Shown here piece after piece: positions 44,061-55,949 of a DNA stretch of 64,000 nucleotides. Position 1 is the stretch's first letter, and each line of letters starts with the position of its first letter. The notes beneath the pieces are model-generated. The model searched no databases, was not told the DNA's origin, and saw only the letters and a program-made list of their open reading frames with translations. Origin of the DNA: Desmodesmus armatus. Lineage: Eukaryota; Chlorophyta; Chlorophyceae; Sphaeropleales; Scenedesmaceae. Location: contig VIIQ02000073.1 of NCBI GenBank assembly GCA_007449985.2, forward strand, positions 1 through 64,000. Direction: 5' to 3'. The position numbers and the translations under genes were made by a program.

Positions 44061-47000
44061 ATGAGTGCAAGCCTGGACAGCAGGAAGAAAGTTGCAGCCA
44101 TCACGGCTGCTGTGACGGGAACAGCTGCAGCTGGATACTACGTATATCACCAGTTCAACAAACGCTATCCCAAGTATCAGGAGCAGCTGGCCCTGTTCCA
44201 AGAGGTGGGGGTGTTGAAAGTGCAAAGAGCAGTGAAGTGCGGGTGTCAGTGCTGGCAGCATTTTGCGTGCATATATGTTATTTGAGTTGGTCAAAGTGGT
44301 GTGAGCATCTCTTGGATGCCCAGTCTGGACGCCTCTGCAATGTGTCTGTCGCGTCTGTCGTGCAGTATGAACACAAAATGCTGCCCCCTCGCCTGGAAAT
44401 GGAGAAGCTTGAGGATGACATGCTCAAGCAGGTGAACGTAGCAAAGGTTTCGTATGACGCAAGCAGCTATGAACCCCTGTACATGCATCACCTGTGCAGC
44501 AAGCAGGCATGACCCCCAAACCCAACCACCCTTTGATGCAGTGGAGGGACTCGCAAAACATGCAGCGGCATCACATTCATCGGTTGTCTTGGTGCAGATG
44601 CATGATGGCCTTGACAAAGCGAACGGCAGCTCCGTCCTGATGCTGCCCACACATGTCCTGAGGCTTCCCACAGGGTGAGCAACGGATCCCGTCATGTGAT
44701 GTGCTGGCACCTGCTGTGTCGCTCCATCAGCAGCTGTGTTGCTCCTGCAGTATGAACAGGGCAGAGTCTCAGACAACTTCCCAGCCCAGCTCTCACAGCA
44801 ACAGTGGCGGCTGGTGCATGGCATATAACTGTTTGATTGGCATCACCAACTCCTTGTGCCTTGCACGCCTAGCAAATAGGTGCGCCGCTGGTGCTGACTC
44901 ATCATGTTCTTGCGCAGGGAGGAGAGCGGCAGCTGCTATGCCCTGGACATCGGAGGCACCAACTTCAGGGTGGTGTACTACAAGCTCTCGGACAAGCACG
45001 GCGTCGTGGTGCGTGCATGGCTGCGCCGCGCTGTAGCACTGTTGGCTGGGGTGTGTGTGGCTCACAGCCAGAGCCGCTCAGCAGTGGCAGACTTTTCACC
45101 ATATAGACAGGATGCAGTCACTGGAATCCGCAGCCTTGGTCCTGCTATGCACGTGTCAATCAGGCACCATCGGCAGCGGCTGTGCCTTGACCATCTACTG
45201 CCCTTGGCTGCGCCAAACTGCATGCAGGAGAAGACAGTGATGCGTCAGGTTGCCCTACCTCGTGAGGTGTACACAGGCAGCAGCAACCAGCTGTTTGACT
45301 TCCTGGCTCAGGCGCTGGCAGACTTTGTCAAGGAGCAGGAGAAGGTACTAAGACCTTTACAATGCAGACACCAGCATCCATGTGGCTGCGCATGTCTGCT
45401 GGTTGCTCTGCAAAGACAGGCATAAAGACAGGCATCAGCACGCATGCATGCAGAGACGACGGTCCCTGGGGCAGATGGGTGCAGCGCAATTGATGTAGGC
45501 CTGGGGACTGTATGATTTACCCTATGTTGTGCATGCTTCCACACAGATGTGCAGGCATGTCTTGAACCTTGAAGTGTGAACAATAGCAGTGATACTGTGG
45601 TTGCTCTTCCCTGCAGGCAAACAAGAATGGCAACGGCAACGGCAGCAGTGCACCTCCTGTGGTGGGCTTCTGCTTCAGCTTTGCAGTGGAGCAGCAGGCG
45701 CTCAACAGTGGCAAGCTGATGACGTGGACCAAGGGCTTCAATGTGGAGGGTGTCATCGGCAAGGACGTCGTGCAGCTGCTGTCAGGTCAGCACTGTTGCG
45801 CGCGCGCAAATTGGCTGGTCTGCTGGACAGCAGACCGAACAAACACAGCAGCATACGCGTTGGGACGCAGCAGCCAACACGTGCGCCATGCCGATGTGCT
45901 GCATCGCGCAAGGGCACATCAAGCAAGGGCACTTCATGTGTCTCCTCCTGTTGAGCCTCACCACACGCCCTGTACTGACCGATTGACAGTGCAAGATCAA
46001 CGCGACGCCCAACACGTGTGTGGGTACATGCTGCCTCTTGTGTGTTGACTGCAGATGCGCTGGTGCGTACTGGGATGCCCTGCCGTGTGCTCGCGCTCAT
46101 CAATGACAGCGTGGGCTGCCTTGCGGCCAGCTGCTACCATGACCAGGCGACTCAGATGGGAGTCATCCTGGGCACAGGCACCAACGCATGCATCGTGGTC
46201 CCGGTGAGCAGCTGGCAGCTCAGGTCCAACACCCCTTCAGCAGTTGTCAGAGGCTGCTGGCAGCACTGCCGCATCTCGTCCAGCAGCGATACCCTGCATG
46301 GCTGTGAACTTCCTTGCAGCGTGCTAGCGCGCTTCTATGCTGCTTTGGGAGTTCTATGCAACATATCAAGCATAGCTCCCGGGAGTCAAGATCAAGTGCA
46401 CAGAGGCTTACTGCAACAGACCAACGATCCCTTTGTCATTGTCTGCTATCAGGTGTCCCGAATCCACAAGTGGCAGCCCAAGGGTGTCTCGCCAGACACG
46501 CACACAGCCATCAACACTGAGTGGGGCTGCTATGGCAGCAGCCTCCTGCCACGTGTGAAGGAGGACCTGGAGCTGGATGCAGCCAGCGGGCCACAGCAGG
46601 GTGTGTTGTAAGGCAGCAGTGGTGGACAATACGTTGTGTCCGGACAGCGTCAGTAGTATGGGAGGGTGTTGACGCATGTGTTACAAGCAGCCATCTCAAT
46701 TCAGCAGAACAGTCACGTGTGTGACTCGGAGGGGCAGCCAGCCTGAAAGGAGTACCACGATAGCTGACGCATGTGCAGCTGGCCGGCCTCAGCCAGCGGG
46801 CTGACTGCTCCTGCGGTTGGGGCAAGCAAATGCAGTTGGAGTGGTGGCTGCAAACTTTGCACGTTGCTGAGGTTGCAAAGATTTTTTTGCCGGCTTGACT
46901 CTGCATGCGTGCAGGTCGTATGCTGATTGAGAAGCTGATGAGTGGGCTGTACATGGGCGAGTGCGCGCGGCGCCTGCTGCTCAGCTTTGCACGGCACGCC

Positions 47001-48274
47001 AGCCTGTTCAACGGGGACGTGCCGGTGAAGCTGACAGAGCCCAACAGCTTCGTCACTGCAGGTGCGCAATGCCACCGGCAACTCGGTCGGTGGTGATATC
47101 AAGATACCTTGTGATATGCCCTTTGCAGCAGTGATGGGTTGTCTGTGTATCAAAGTAAGAGTCTGCAGCAACATTTGGCGCTAGTGGTGGCTGCATGTGT
47201 TGTGGCATCCCTGTCTGTCTGTGTCTGGACCCCGTTTGCTAACCAGCAGGTGTGATTGTAACATGCTGCTGCGCAGACCTGTGTGAGGTGGAGAGTGACC
47301 CCACACCTCTGCGCTGGCGTGTGGCCAAGGTGATGCACAGGGCCTTCGGTGTGGACCCTGCTGCCCTGCCCCTGGAGACCCGCTTCATGGTGAGACACTG
47401 CAGGCCACCTCTGGAAACTGGCATCGGGAGCCACATTGGAACTGTACCGCTACTCAGCTTGGGAGACTTTCGCTGCGTGCATGCCATGTGCCTGGCAGCG
47501 AGCGGGGCCTGTTAGGCGACCACACAATGTCACTTGCCAACGTATGTTGTGATGCAGCAGGACATCAATCCTTCATTCCTGTCATGCGGCTGTAACCCAT
47601 GCTGGCTGCAGATCCAGTCCATCTGCAGGCTGGTGGCCCGCCGCAGTGCCCGCCTGGCCGCGTCGCTGCTGGTGGCAGTGCTGCGCCTGCAGAACTGGAT
47701 GGAGGTCCCTCGGCGCCTGGTGGTGGCAGTGGACGGTGGAGTCTTCCTCAAGTACACCAACTGGCGCAAGTTCCTGCGCCAATACCTTTGCGAGGCCTTT
47801 GGTGAGTGACAGACGCTTAGCTTGCAACTGCATTGTTGGACGAGCAAGGGGTCGGATGCTGCCAACTGCCTCCCCCGCACCTGCCATGCCGCCTGCGGTG
47901 GAAAGACCACTGCACCCTTGTGTGTCCCCAGCCGATCGGCAGCAGGCAACACAGCAGCAGCTGGGTGTCAGGGGGCTTGAGCGCCCCCCCTGAAAACTCA
48001 CAGTGCAACCCGTCGCACGGCAGGCGGCACCGTCAAATGACGCAACCGCCATGGAGTGCGGGTCTGCAGCAGTGAACTGGCAGCAGCTCGCCTTTTGTGC
48101 CTGCACACCTCAGGCACGCTCATTCATGGTGCTGGCTGCTGGTGTGTCTGGCTGCTCATTGTCCCCGCAGGCTCACGCTGCAGGGAGCTGCTGCACCTGC
48201 TGGAGTTCACCCCAGTGGCGGATGGCTCAAGCTTCGGCGCGGCTGTCATTGCAGCTGCAGCTGCCCACACCTAA
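44061..48274 (+). CDS. hexokinase 2, membrane-anchored (12 exons)
   Basis: A tandem paralogue of hexokinase 1 in the same orientation. Exons: 44061-44204, 44366-44431, 44598-44674, 44918-45008, 45228-45344, 45617-45785, 46055-46203, 46453-46600, 46915-47061, 47277-47389, 47612-47801, 48171-48274; 504 residues. Ten of twelve exon lengths and every phase equal those of hexokinase 1; only exon 1 (+12 nt) and exon 6 (+12 nt, an Asn/Gly-rich insert) differ. All kinase motifs are intact: LDIGGTNFRVVYY, GFCFSFAVEQQ, WTKGF, INDSVG, GTGTNACI, INTEWG, VAVDGGVFLK. The anchor segment VAAITAAVTGTAAAGYYVYH is present. Introns are not alignable by eye, so the duplication is not recent. Sequence shows no basis for assigning different roles. 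Confidence 0.95.
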
Positions 48275-49774
48275 GCATGTTGCGTCTTTCTGTGCGGCAA
48301 GCGGGTTGGGCGTAGGGAAGGCAGTAAGGCAGAGTGCCGAGATTATGCTGGATGCCGTGCAGCACCTGCCCTGCAATGCAAGAGAAGCTGCGCCCGCAGC
48401 CGGCCATGTACAATCAACAACTGTGGCGGCATGTGTTGAATGATCAAGTTTGATTGCCAATTGCCTTTTCTTTCGATGTAGTCATGGAGCATGGGTGTAG
48501 TCATGGAACATGGGTTCCTTTATGAATGACTTTGCGTGTGATTAGACAAGGAATGATCATGCATATGAGGCAGGCAGGGCAGCCCCTGTGGTCCCAAGGA
48601 GAGGGCGTGATGAGGTAGCATGTAGTGCATGTGGTCCCAGCATTTTGCTGGGCCCGTCAGTGTGGTTTGCGTAGTGCGTTGTGTGTTGGCCAGTTGACAA
48701 TTGTAAGGACTTTGGACTCCAAGTTGCTGTCAAAAGTTGTGCGGTACATGTACCGGTGTGCAGTTGTGCTGTTGAGGTATTTGTTCAGGGGTGGAAAGGC
48801 CGGGTAGGCGTGGCAGCAGCCTGTCTGTTGCGGCAACAAGGCAATTGATGCTAAATGCATCTGACTCATCTTCAGAACCCCTGTCAGTTGACGTTGGTCA
48901 CCAGAACCATGTGAACAGGCCAGCATCAAGACTGCTCTCAGGCTGCTGGACTCACAGCGTTGGTCTGGACGCCTTCTATTGTACTGTGAGGTTGCTTTGT
49001 TAGGCTTTCGTTGCCTGGGGTGGCGGTGGGGGACCCAGTGCTAGTTACATTGTGTTCTGTGTTCCCATCTTTGTGTGTTCCCAGTGTCTCCACAGGAAAT
49101 CTTGCTACCTCCCCGGTTCCGGGCACTGTATCAAGACTGCTCTCAGAGTCTGGCAGGACGACAGGATGGACCTCTATGTTGGATGCATCACACAGTGCAC
49201 TGCAGGCTCAAATCAATGCGTATCCGAAGTGCCTGAACAGCACGATCTGCAGGTCCAATTTGACATCGAGCTCGCACACCACTGACTGCTGTGCTGTGAG
49301 TACAGACGGCTGTACCTGTACCTTTGTACCTGACATGGCAACAGGGATTCCTCAACAAGTGCTGCACTGCTGAGTTCCTGCAGAAGTGAAAAAGCATCAT
49401 TAGCTGCAGCTGCGATGCAATGGAGTGCACCCAGGCTGCTCCTGCCGTCAGATGTATGGCGGGTGGCAGTTGTAGAGTTTTGACTAAAGATGTCAGCTGA
49501 GCTGGCATTCGGGCTTTGACATGGGTTCATCGCGTACAAACGAAAGTATCAAAGAAGCAATAGCAGCTCGAACGAGAACGAGCATCCCCCTTCCCCTTTC
49601 CAGAACTCCATGCTGGCCAATGCTGCTGTGCTGGGGTAGACTCATCCGTCGTGTATGGACCCCTGCTGATAGCTGGCCTGCGCAACATCACTCCTATTCA
49701 AGTGTCAAGTAGCGGTTGCTAGGCATCAGCGTTGGGATAGGGCTGGCTGACTGCCTGCACATACAGCAGACAGC
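48275..49774. other. intergenic, contains retroposon copy 2
   Basis: About 1.5 kb between hexokinase 2 and the channel gene. It is mostly unremarkable apart from the short element at 48942-49129. Confidence 0.5.
48942..49129 (+). mobile_element. short retroposon-like element, copy 2
   Basis: The same element as 31105-31288, in the same orientation. It is flanked by its own perfect 17-bp direct repeat, ATCAAGACTGCTCTCAG, at 48925-48941 and 49130-49146. Differences are a few substitutions and a short indel around TGTTCTGTGTTCCCATC. The two different target duplications fix both ends of the element. Confidence 0.85.
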
Positions 49775-52700
49775 ATGCAGCGGCCAGAGTCTTTGTCACC
49801 AATAGCAGAGAAGCCCTCCAGCTCAACATGCAGCCCACAAGGAGGCCCGTCAGCAGCTGACGCTTTGCCTGTCCGTCAGGCCAACAGACCCAGTCGCTTG
49901 AGTGCCGTGCTGGTGCCTGCTTCTGGTGGCGCCCCGCAAGGCGCCAGCTCACCCCCGCTCTCACCGCCCTCGGTGTCCCCCAACACACGGGCAACTAGCC
50001 TCATTTCAAGTGCAAGCGGTGATGGGCTGAGCAAGCTTGAAAAGCAGGCAAGCACTGAAGAGTACTTGCAGGGCTTTTGGGGCCCCAGCCTGTCCGTCTT
50101 TGGCTGGTGCATGTGCACAATGATTCATAAACATCATGTGCATGTCTGTAAGCCCATTTTGGCTGCGCAGTGAAACTCAATCTTCTGCTGCGGCTTTGTT
50201 TGAATGCAGGAGAGCTCGAATGTGAACCTGACAGCCAAGATATCACCCAAGGCAGTGGTAACTGGGTTCACACTTCCCACAGTCAAAGGCAGCACAACTG
50301 CACCAACCCCCAGCTCACCGCCAGCGCTGTCGCCTAGCAGAGCAGCCCCAGCACAGCAACAGCTGCAGCAACACGCACCCCGGTTTCTCCGCGCGCAGCT
50401 CCTCTGGTGCAGCGCAGCAGCAGCGACGATGCCAGCAGCAGTAGCAGCAGTGACCAAGATGCCTCTGAGTGGGGTTGGGACACCCACAGCCCAGCCTGGT
50501 ACAGCCAGCCTCGCAGGGTGGCTGTGCTGGTCTTGCTGCTAGCGTCAGTGGGACTTGTGCTGGCCGGCCTGGTGTGCCAGGTGGTGTTCAAAGACACAGA
50601 CAGCACCAAGGACTATGAGCAGGTCTATCCTTGGTTATACTTCCTGGCAGCCTGGGCACCGCTTGCGCTGGCGCTGCGGTGGCTTTGCTGGAAGCTTTAC
50701 ACGGTGAGTGGTCTGGGGCTGCAGGACAGATGAAGGCTGGCCATGCTGAGCAGAAGGAGAAGCCGTGCCTATGCATCAGCAGGCGTGCTGACATGAAGTA
50801 ATGTTGGTGGTGTTGGCTGACACTTGTAAGGTGGTCGCTGCGCTCTTGTGTGGCAGGCAGCAGAGTACACAGCCATTCGTGAGGAGCTGTACTTCCTGCG
50901 GCCCCTCAAAGCAAAGCTGGCGGGCTTGCTGTTCTGGATGACCAATCTTCTGTGGTTCCAGGTGAGCGCGCGCACATGCGGCAGGCAGAGACGCCAACAC
51001 ACTGTTACAGCAACATGCATGTGGCTGTCAAACTCACAGTGTCGGTGCAGCCACAATCACTGCTTCCCAGAAGAGATGAGGGGCCTGTGCTGGGCACTTG
51101 GGAAGGCAGGAATCAACACACACTTTGCATGCTGCTGAAATTGGCTGGTCCTGGTCATCCTGCAGGCCTGCTTCCATTGGCTGTGGTGCCATGAGGTGTG
51201 TGACGAGGAAGACTACCAAAAGGCCCTCCGGGTAGTGTGGCGGCTCCTCATATGCGTCACACTGTTTGCTGCCGCCAACTTCCTGAAGTGTGCGGTTGCA
51301 CGCCTGTTGAGCTACAGCTTCTACAGGTGGGGGGACCACTCGCAGCTGCACCGAAATTCTGATGCCAGGCAGTTACAAGCAGGACAAAGGCCTTGGCTGT
51401 GATGTGGTTGCGGTACAGTGTCCACAAAATTTGCTTTGCAGCAGATACTGAGGCGCCACAATCATGTAGCAACATGTATTGTATTCCCTGACACCTACCT
51501 GAGAGACTGGGGTATGACAGGCCGTTCGGGGCACCCTCATGAGCCCCTGGCTCGCTGGCTAGTGCCGAGGTTGGGACTCTGTCCCCAGTTACTGTACTGT
51601 ATTGTCAGCTGTGACCCTGGCTTTGTCTGTACCACTATGCAGGACTGCTCACTTTGCCAAGGTTCGGGACGCCATCGAGCGCGAGCTGTACCTCATCCGC
51701 CTGTCTCAGGCGCGCAGCGCCTTGCTGCCGCCACCGCCACCACCGGAGCCGCTCTCAGATGTGTGCGATCAGCAGGGCGGCTTGCAGGCACACCATGCAG
51801 GGGCCTGGGGCAGTACTGTGTGGCGCAAAACCAGCCAGGTGTTCTTGGGCTCTCACATTCAACAGCCGCAGCCATGCCAGGAAGCAGCAGCAGAAGGGCC
51901 AGGTAGCGATCAGGCACAGCAGCAACCTGCAGGACAGCAGCATGGCAGCCATGCAGCTGCGTCGGCCTTTGCGGGGGCATTTGCTCAGCAGGCGCGTGGG
52001 CCCAGTGGCATGCGGCATGTCAGCAGTGCTGACAGGATTGCAGAGGATGCACAGGTGCATGTGCAGGTCCGGCAGGCGAGTGAGCTTGGGCCAAGGCCTC
52101 ACCATGCCTCACTGACAGAGGACCACCTAGGAGCCCGCCTGCTTGACCAGCAATCCTTCTTGCAGCACCAGCTAAACTCCAGCGCAGCTCCTACTCCCAA
52201 AGTCAGCTGGACGCACCAGCGCCAGCAGCACCAACACCAGCACCAGCATGCACGGGCTGAAGAGCCGGACCAGGCGGGCCGACAGCACAGCTATGAGATG
52301 TTTGGAGCAGAGCGCATGCCCTCGATCCTGGGGTCACAGCAGCAGCACAGCATGTCAGGCAGCAAGGCTGGCAGCAGGCCAGGCAGCAGGGTTGGCAGCA
52401 GGGTTGGCAGCAGGGTCGGCAGCAAGGTCGGCCAGGGTCTGCTGCGCAGCGGCAGGACAGGGAGCAAGTTCAGCACCAGCTCTGTCCGCCACGTGTCACT
52501 CCCTGGCATGGTACGCGGAGTGGATGGGCTGCTCCTGCAGCCAGAGGTTCTAGATGCCACGGCAGAAGGCCAGGTAAGACAGTCCGAGGGAGCCTAGTGG
52601 CAGCACCACCCTTACAAGATGCCGCGGGTACCTCAGATAGCCTCAACACAGCGTGAGGCTATCAATTACGACCCAAAGTGCAGCATGGCTTTGATGCCGT

Positions 52701-55700
52701 GATCACGTGACACCACACAAGCAACTGTCATGGTTTCTGCTGGACAGGTCCAGCGGAGCCCTGGCCAACCCATGACTGAGCTGGAGTTGTCGAGGCTGCG
52801 CAAGCGGCTGGGGGTCAACACATTCGGCACGTTTGTGGACCGGTACTATGGCATGACACCCAAGGAGGAGGCAGCCCATGTGCGGCAAGTCAAGCGCTTC
52901 GCCAAGGGCCTGTTCACAAACTGCCTCGGAGATGCTGACAGGTAATTAGGCTTACAATCGGGCGGGCAGTGGCGCCATACTAAGCATGTGTGCATGCTGC
53001 TGGCGGAGGCGGTTGGGTAGCTTGTAGGGTCGACTCTATCCTGCAGCACTGGCGACTGATCAGGATGCTGGCTGTGTCGCTGATGCGACATGCAGGGACC
53101 ACATCCTGCCTGATGACTTCCTGCTCTTCTTTGATGGCGACAAGGAGACAGCCCACGATGCCTTTGACTACTTTGACCGCAACAAAGATGGAAGCATCAG
53201 CTGCAGTGAATTGCAGGTGCGTGCTGAACAGCATGCTGTTTGCAGATTTGGCTACGCAAGTCATGTGGGCACCCTTGTTTGTACCAGGGACGCTTGCTTG
53301 CAGTCAGGCCTAACGAGAACTTGTTGCATGTTGCTCGCATTCAGCAATTGCCAGGCGGCTAGGTGCCAAACATGCAGTTTGAACCTTCCGCTGATGCCAC
53401 CGTTATGTCCATGCAGGAGTCTGCCGCAGAGATGCTGTGTGAGAGGAAGAACATCGCTGCAAGCATCAAGGTGGGTTGCAGCGAGATGCCACAACTAGGG
53501 CTGATAGGCTTGCAGCCTGCCGTCGCTTTGCGTTCATGGTAGCTGATTGTGCAAGAAGTGGCGGCCCTCCATGTTTGCATATTTTGCTCCCCATTAAGAG
53601 TGGTTCAAGCTGCACTCGCAACCCGCTTCTGGCCCTGTGAAGGGATTGGATGGATCCATGCCAAAGGCTGACATGGCATGTGACTATAATGTGGTGCTGC
53701 ACAGGACACTGACAGTGTGGTCAACAGCCTTGAGGCCGGCTTGGGGATGCTCATCCACTTCATTTTCATCGCGCTGTATCTCTTGGTCTGGGGTGTCAAC
53801 ATCGTGCAGGCAAGTCTGGTATGGTTGGTGCATGCTGCTCGTTGGCTTCTTTGTTGGGTGCTTGAACAACAATCCTTGGGCATGTGCAGTCAATTCTTGT
53901 AATGCTATGCTTTGCGACTCTGTGAGCCTACCTGTTGCCAGTTGTAAAGGAGGATGTAACAGCTTGGTTGTCTCACTGTGCCGGCAAGACATGTACACGT
54001 GCACTGCTGCTGTGGTGCAGGGCTTCACCACATTCTCTGCCACTGCACTGGCACTGACCTTTGTATTTGGGGACTCTGTGAAGGGTGTGTTTGAGGTGGG
54101 TGCCTCAAGTTGGGTTTGGTCCGTGTACGTCTGCAAAGGCATTCCGCCCCTATAGGGGCTAGTGACATGCTGCTGGATTGGCCACGTGCTAGTTATCGCA
54201 ACAGGCACACCCTATCCGTGACCAAAAACATGAAGCCGCTGCCTTGCTGCCAAGCACTCTGCTTGACAAGCAAGTCTGGCACACTTTGCTGACAATCTGC
54301 CTTTTGTCGCTGCACCCCTGCAGTCTGCACTGTACCTGTTTGTGGAGGTGAGTGCACACATGGTGACTGGTCAACAGCTGCCAGCTCAGTGATGCCCTGG
54401 GCAAATTTCACGCGCATATGCTCATTATGCACCGGATGGCCTGGGCCCTAAGGGTTGATGCCACATTGACAGTGCCACAGTGACCATCGTATTGCTTCAT
54501 CGGCTGCCTCTGCACACAAGCTTGTATCTGTCACTGTTCTGTTGGCAGTAGCTGCCCAAACATCAAAGCAAAGTTGTGAACGAAAGGCAGGTCTGTTAAA
54601 CCATATGCTGTGTTGCTCATTGTTGTCCAGCATCCATATGACGTTGGAGACGCGCTTTGGATGCCTCCAGGCATGGTGAGTACTGTGCTGCTCTGGGGTG
54701 CAGGCCTGAACATTGGGTCAGCCTGAAGCACCATGGGGCAACCTCTTCAGGCCACTTCAAGATCTTTGTTGACGTTTGCCCTCCTCACCACCGACTTCTG
54801 CCTGCGTGATGTTGACGTTTGCCCTCCTCACCACCGACTTATGCCTGCTTGCAGGTCTGCCGTGTGAAGAAGATCGACTTGCAGTTCACGGTGAGGTCTG
54901 CCTCAGTTATTTGTTACAAACAGTAGGAGTGCTGCATCCGCAATGCTACTGGTGTTTTGTCATCGATGTGCCTAAGCATGCCTCCAAACAGGGCCTCCAT
55001 GACAAGTTTGCTGACCAAGCCTGTGCTGTAACAGGTGCTGCTGTACAAAGATGGCAAGCTCATATGGCATCCCAACAGCAGCCTGCGCACGCAGCCCCTG
55101 ATCAACTTGAGCCGGAGCCAGCCTCGCTGGGAGGCGTACACCACGCTTGTCGACATCGACACCCCCGACGAGGTGCGCTAGCTAGCGCTGCATGTAGCCA
55201 GCCGAGGACCACAACACAGGGGGCGTCGCAGATGGACTCTGTGTGTTGCAGCTTATATACGCTGGCTACTACTCGTGCATGCATGAATGCAGATGACCCA
55301 GTCCGCCAAACCCCAGCAAGGTGCCCTGATCATGAGCTCTAGCAATTGCGTCGATGCCATGTGCAGCATAGGGGAGTTCCTCCAGCAGCCTTGATGTGCC
55401 ACCCTGTCTGCGACTCTGCATCCTGGTGCAGGTGCTGACGCAGCTGTCCGACGCTCTGGCCAAGCACGTGGCCACGCATCGCGCTCACTTTGATTGCAAC
55501 CCCACTGTCATGTACCGTGCAATGGAGGACCCGCTGAAGCTGCGGCTTGCAGTGGCCGTGACCTACAGCTTCACAGGTAAGCAACACCCGCGTGTTAACA
55601 CCGTTGCTCAGGAAGGATCATGGCTAGGCACACAACTCGACAGTACTTGAGGTATCAGGGGCCGTACCTTCATGCCGGAAACTTCAAATGCAGCCTTGAG

Positions 55701-55949
55701 GGTGTCCAGGCTTGAGTCACTCAGGGATCAAGGGCCTTCACATTGTGACAGGTGCCTGAACACCTGCAGCAACTCTGCTGCCGGCTGCAACTTGCAGGCG
55801 AGGACACTGTCCGCTATGCCACACAGTGCCACGGCATCCTGTCTGTTGTGAGGCGGGAGCTGCACAGGCTGGGGGTCAAGTACACGGTGCCTGTGCAGCA
55901 GCAGGCGTTCACGCCCATAGTGCAGCCGCCAACAACGCCGCTCATGTAG
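49775..55949 (+). CDS. MscS-like mechanosensitive channel with EF-hand (16 exons)
   Basis: A pore-forming channel opened by membrane tension. Exons: 49775-50047 (end uncertain), 50210-50703, 50857-50961, 51166-51326, 51643-52573, 52748-52941, 53096-53216, 53417-53470, 53705-53809, 54021-54095, 54324-54347, 54631-54675, 54855-54890, 55035-55172, 55432-55576, 55798-55949; about 1017 residues after one frame repair. Order: Ser/Pro-rich cytosolic N terminus, membrane segments (VAVLVLLLASVGLVLAG, LYFLAAWAPLALAL and others), a roughly 310-residue insert, one EF-hand (DRNKDGSISCSE), pore helices, then the MscS core FVEHPYDVGD and WHPNSSL. An EF-hand in this position is known in fungal Msy channels. 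Frame fails once in exon 2 near 50350 at CCCC. Exon 9 ends with a GC donor (CAG|GCAAGT). Exon 11 is only 24 nt. Confidence 0.88.
54767..54852. repeat. 43-bp tandem duplication at a 3' splice site
   Basis: TGTTGACGTTTGCCCTCCTC and the following 23 bp occur twice, the second copy ending at the acceptor of channel exon 13. The two copies differ at only a few bases. Confidence 0.95.
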
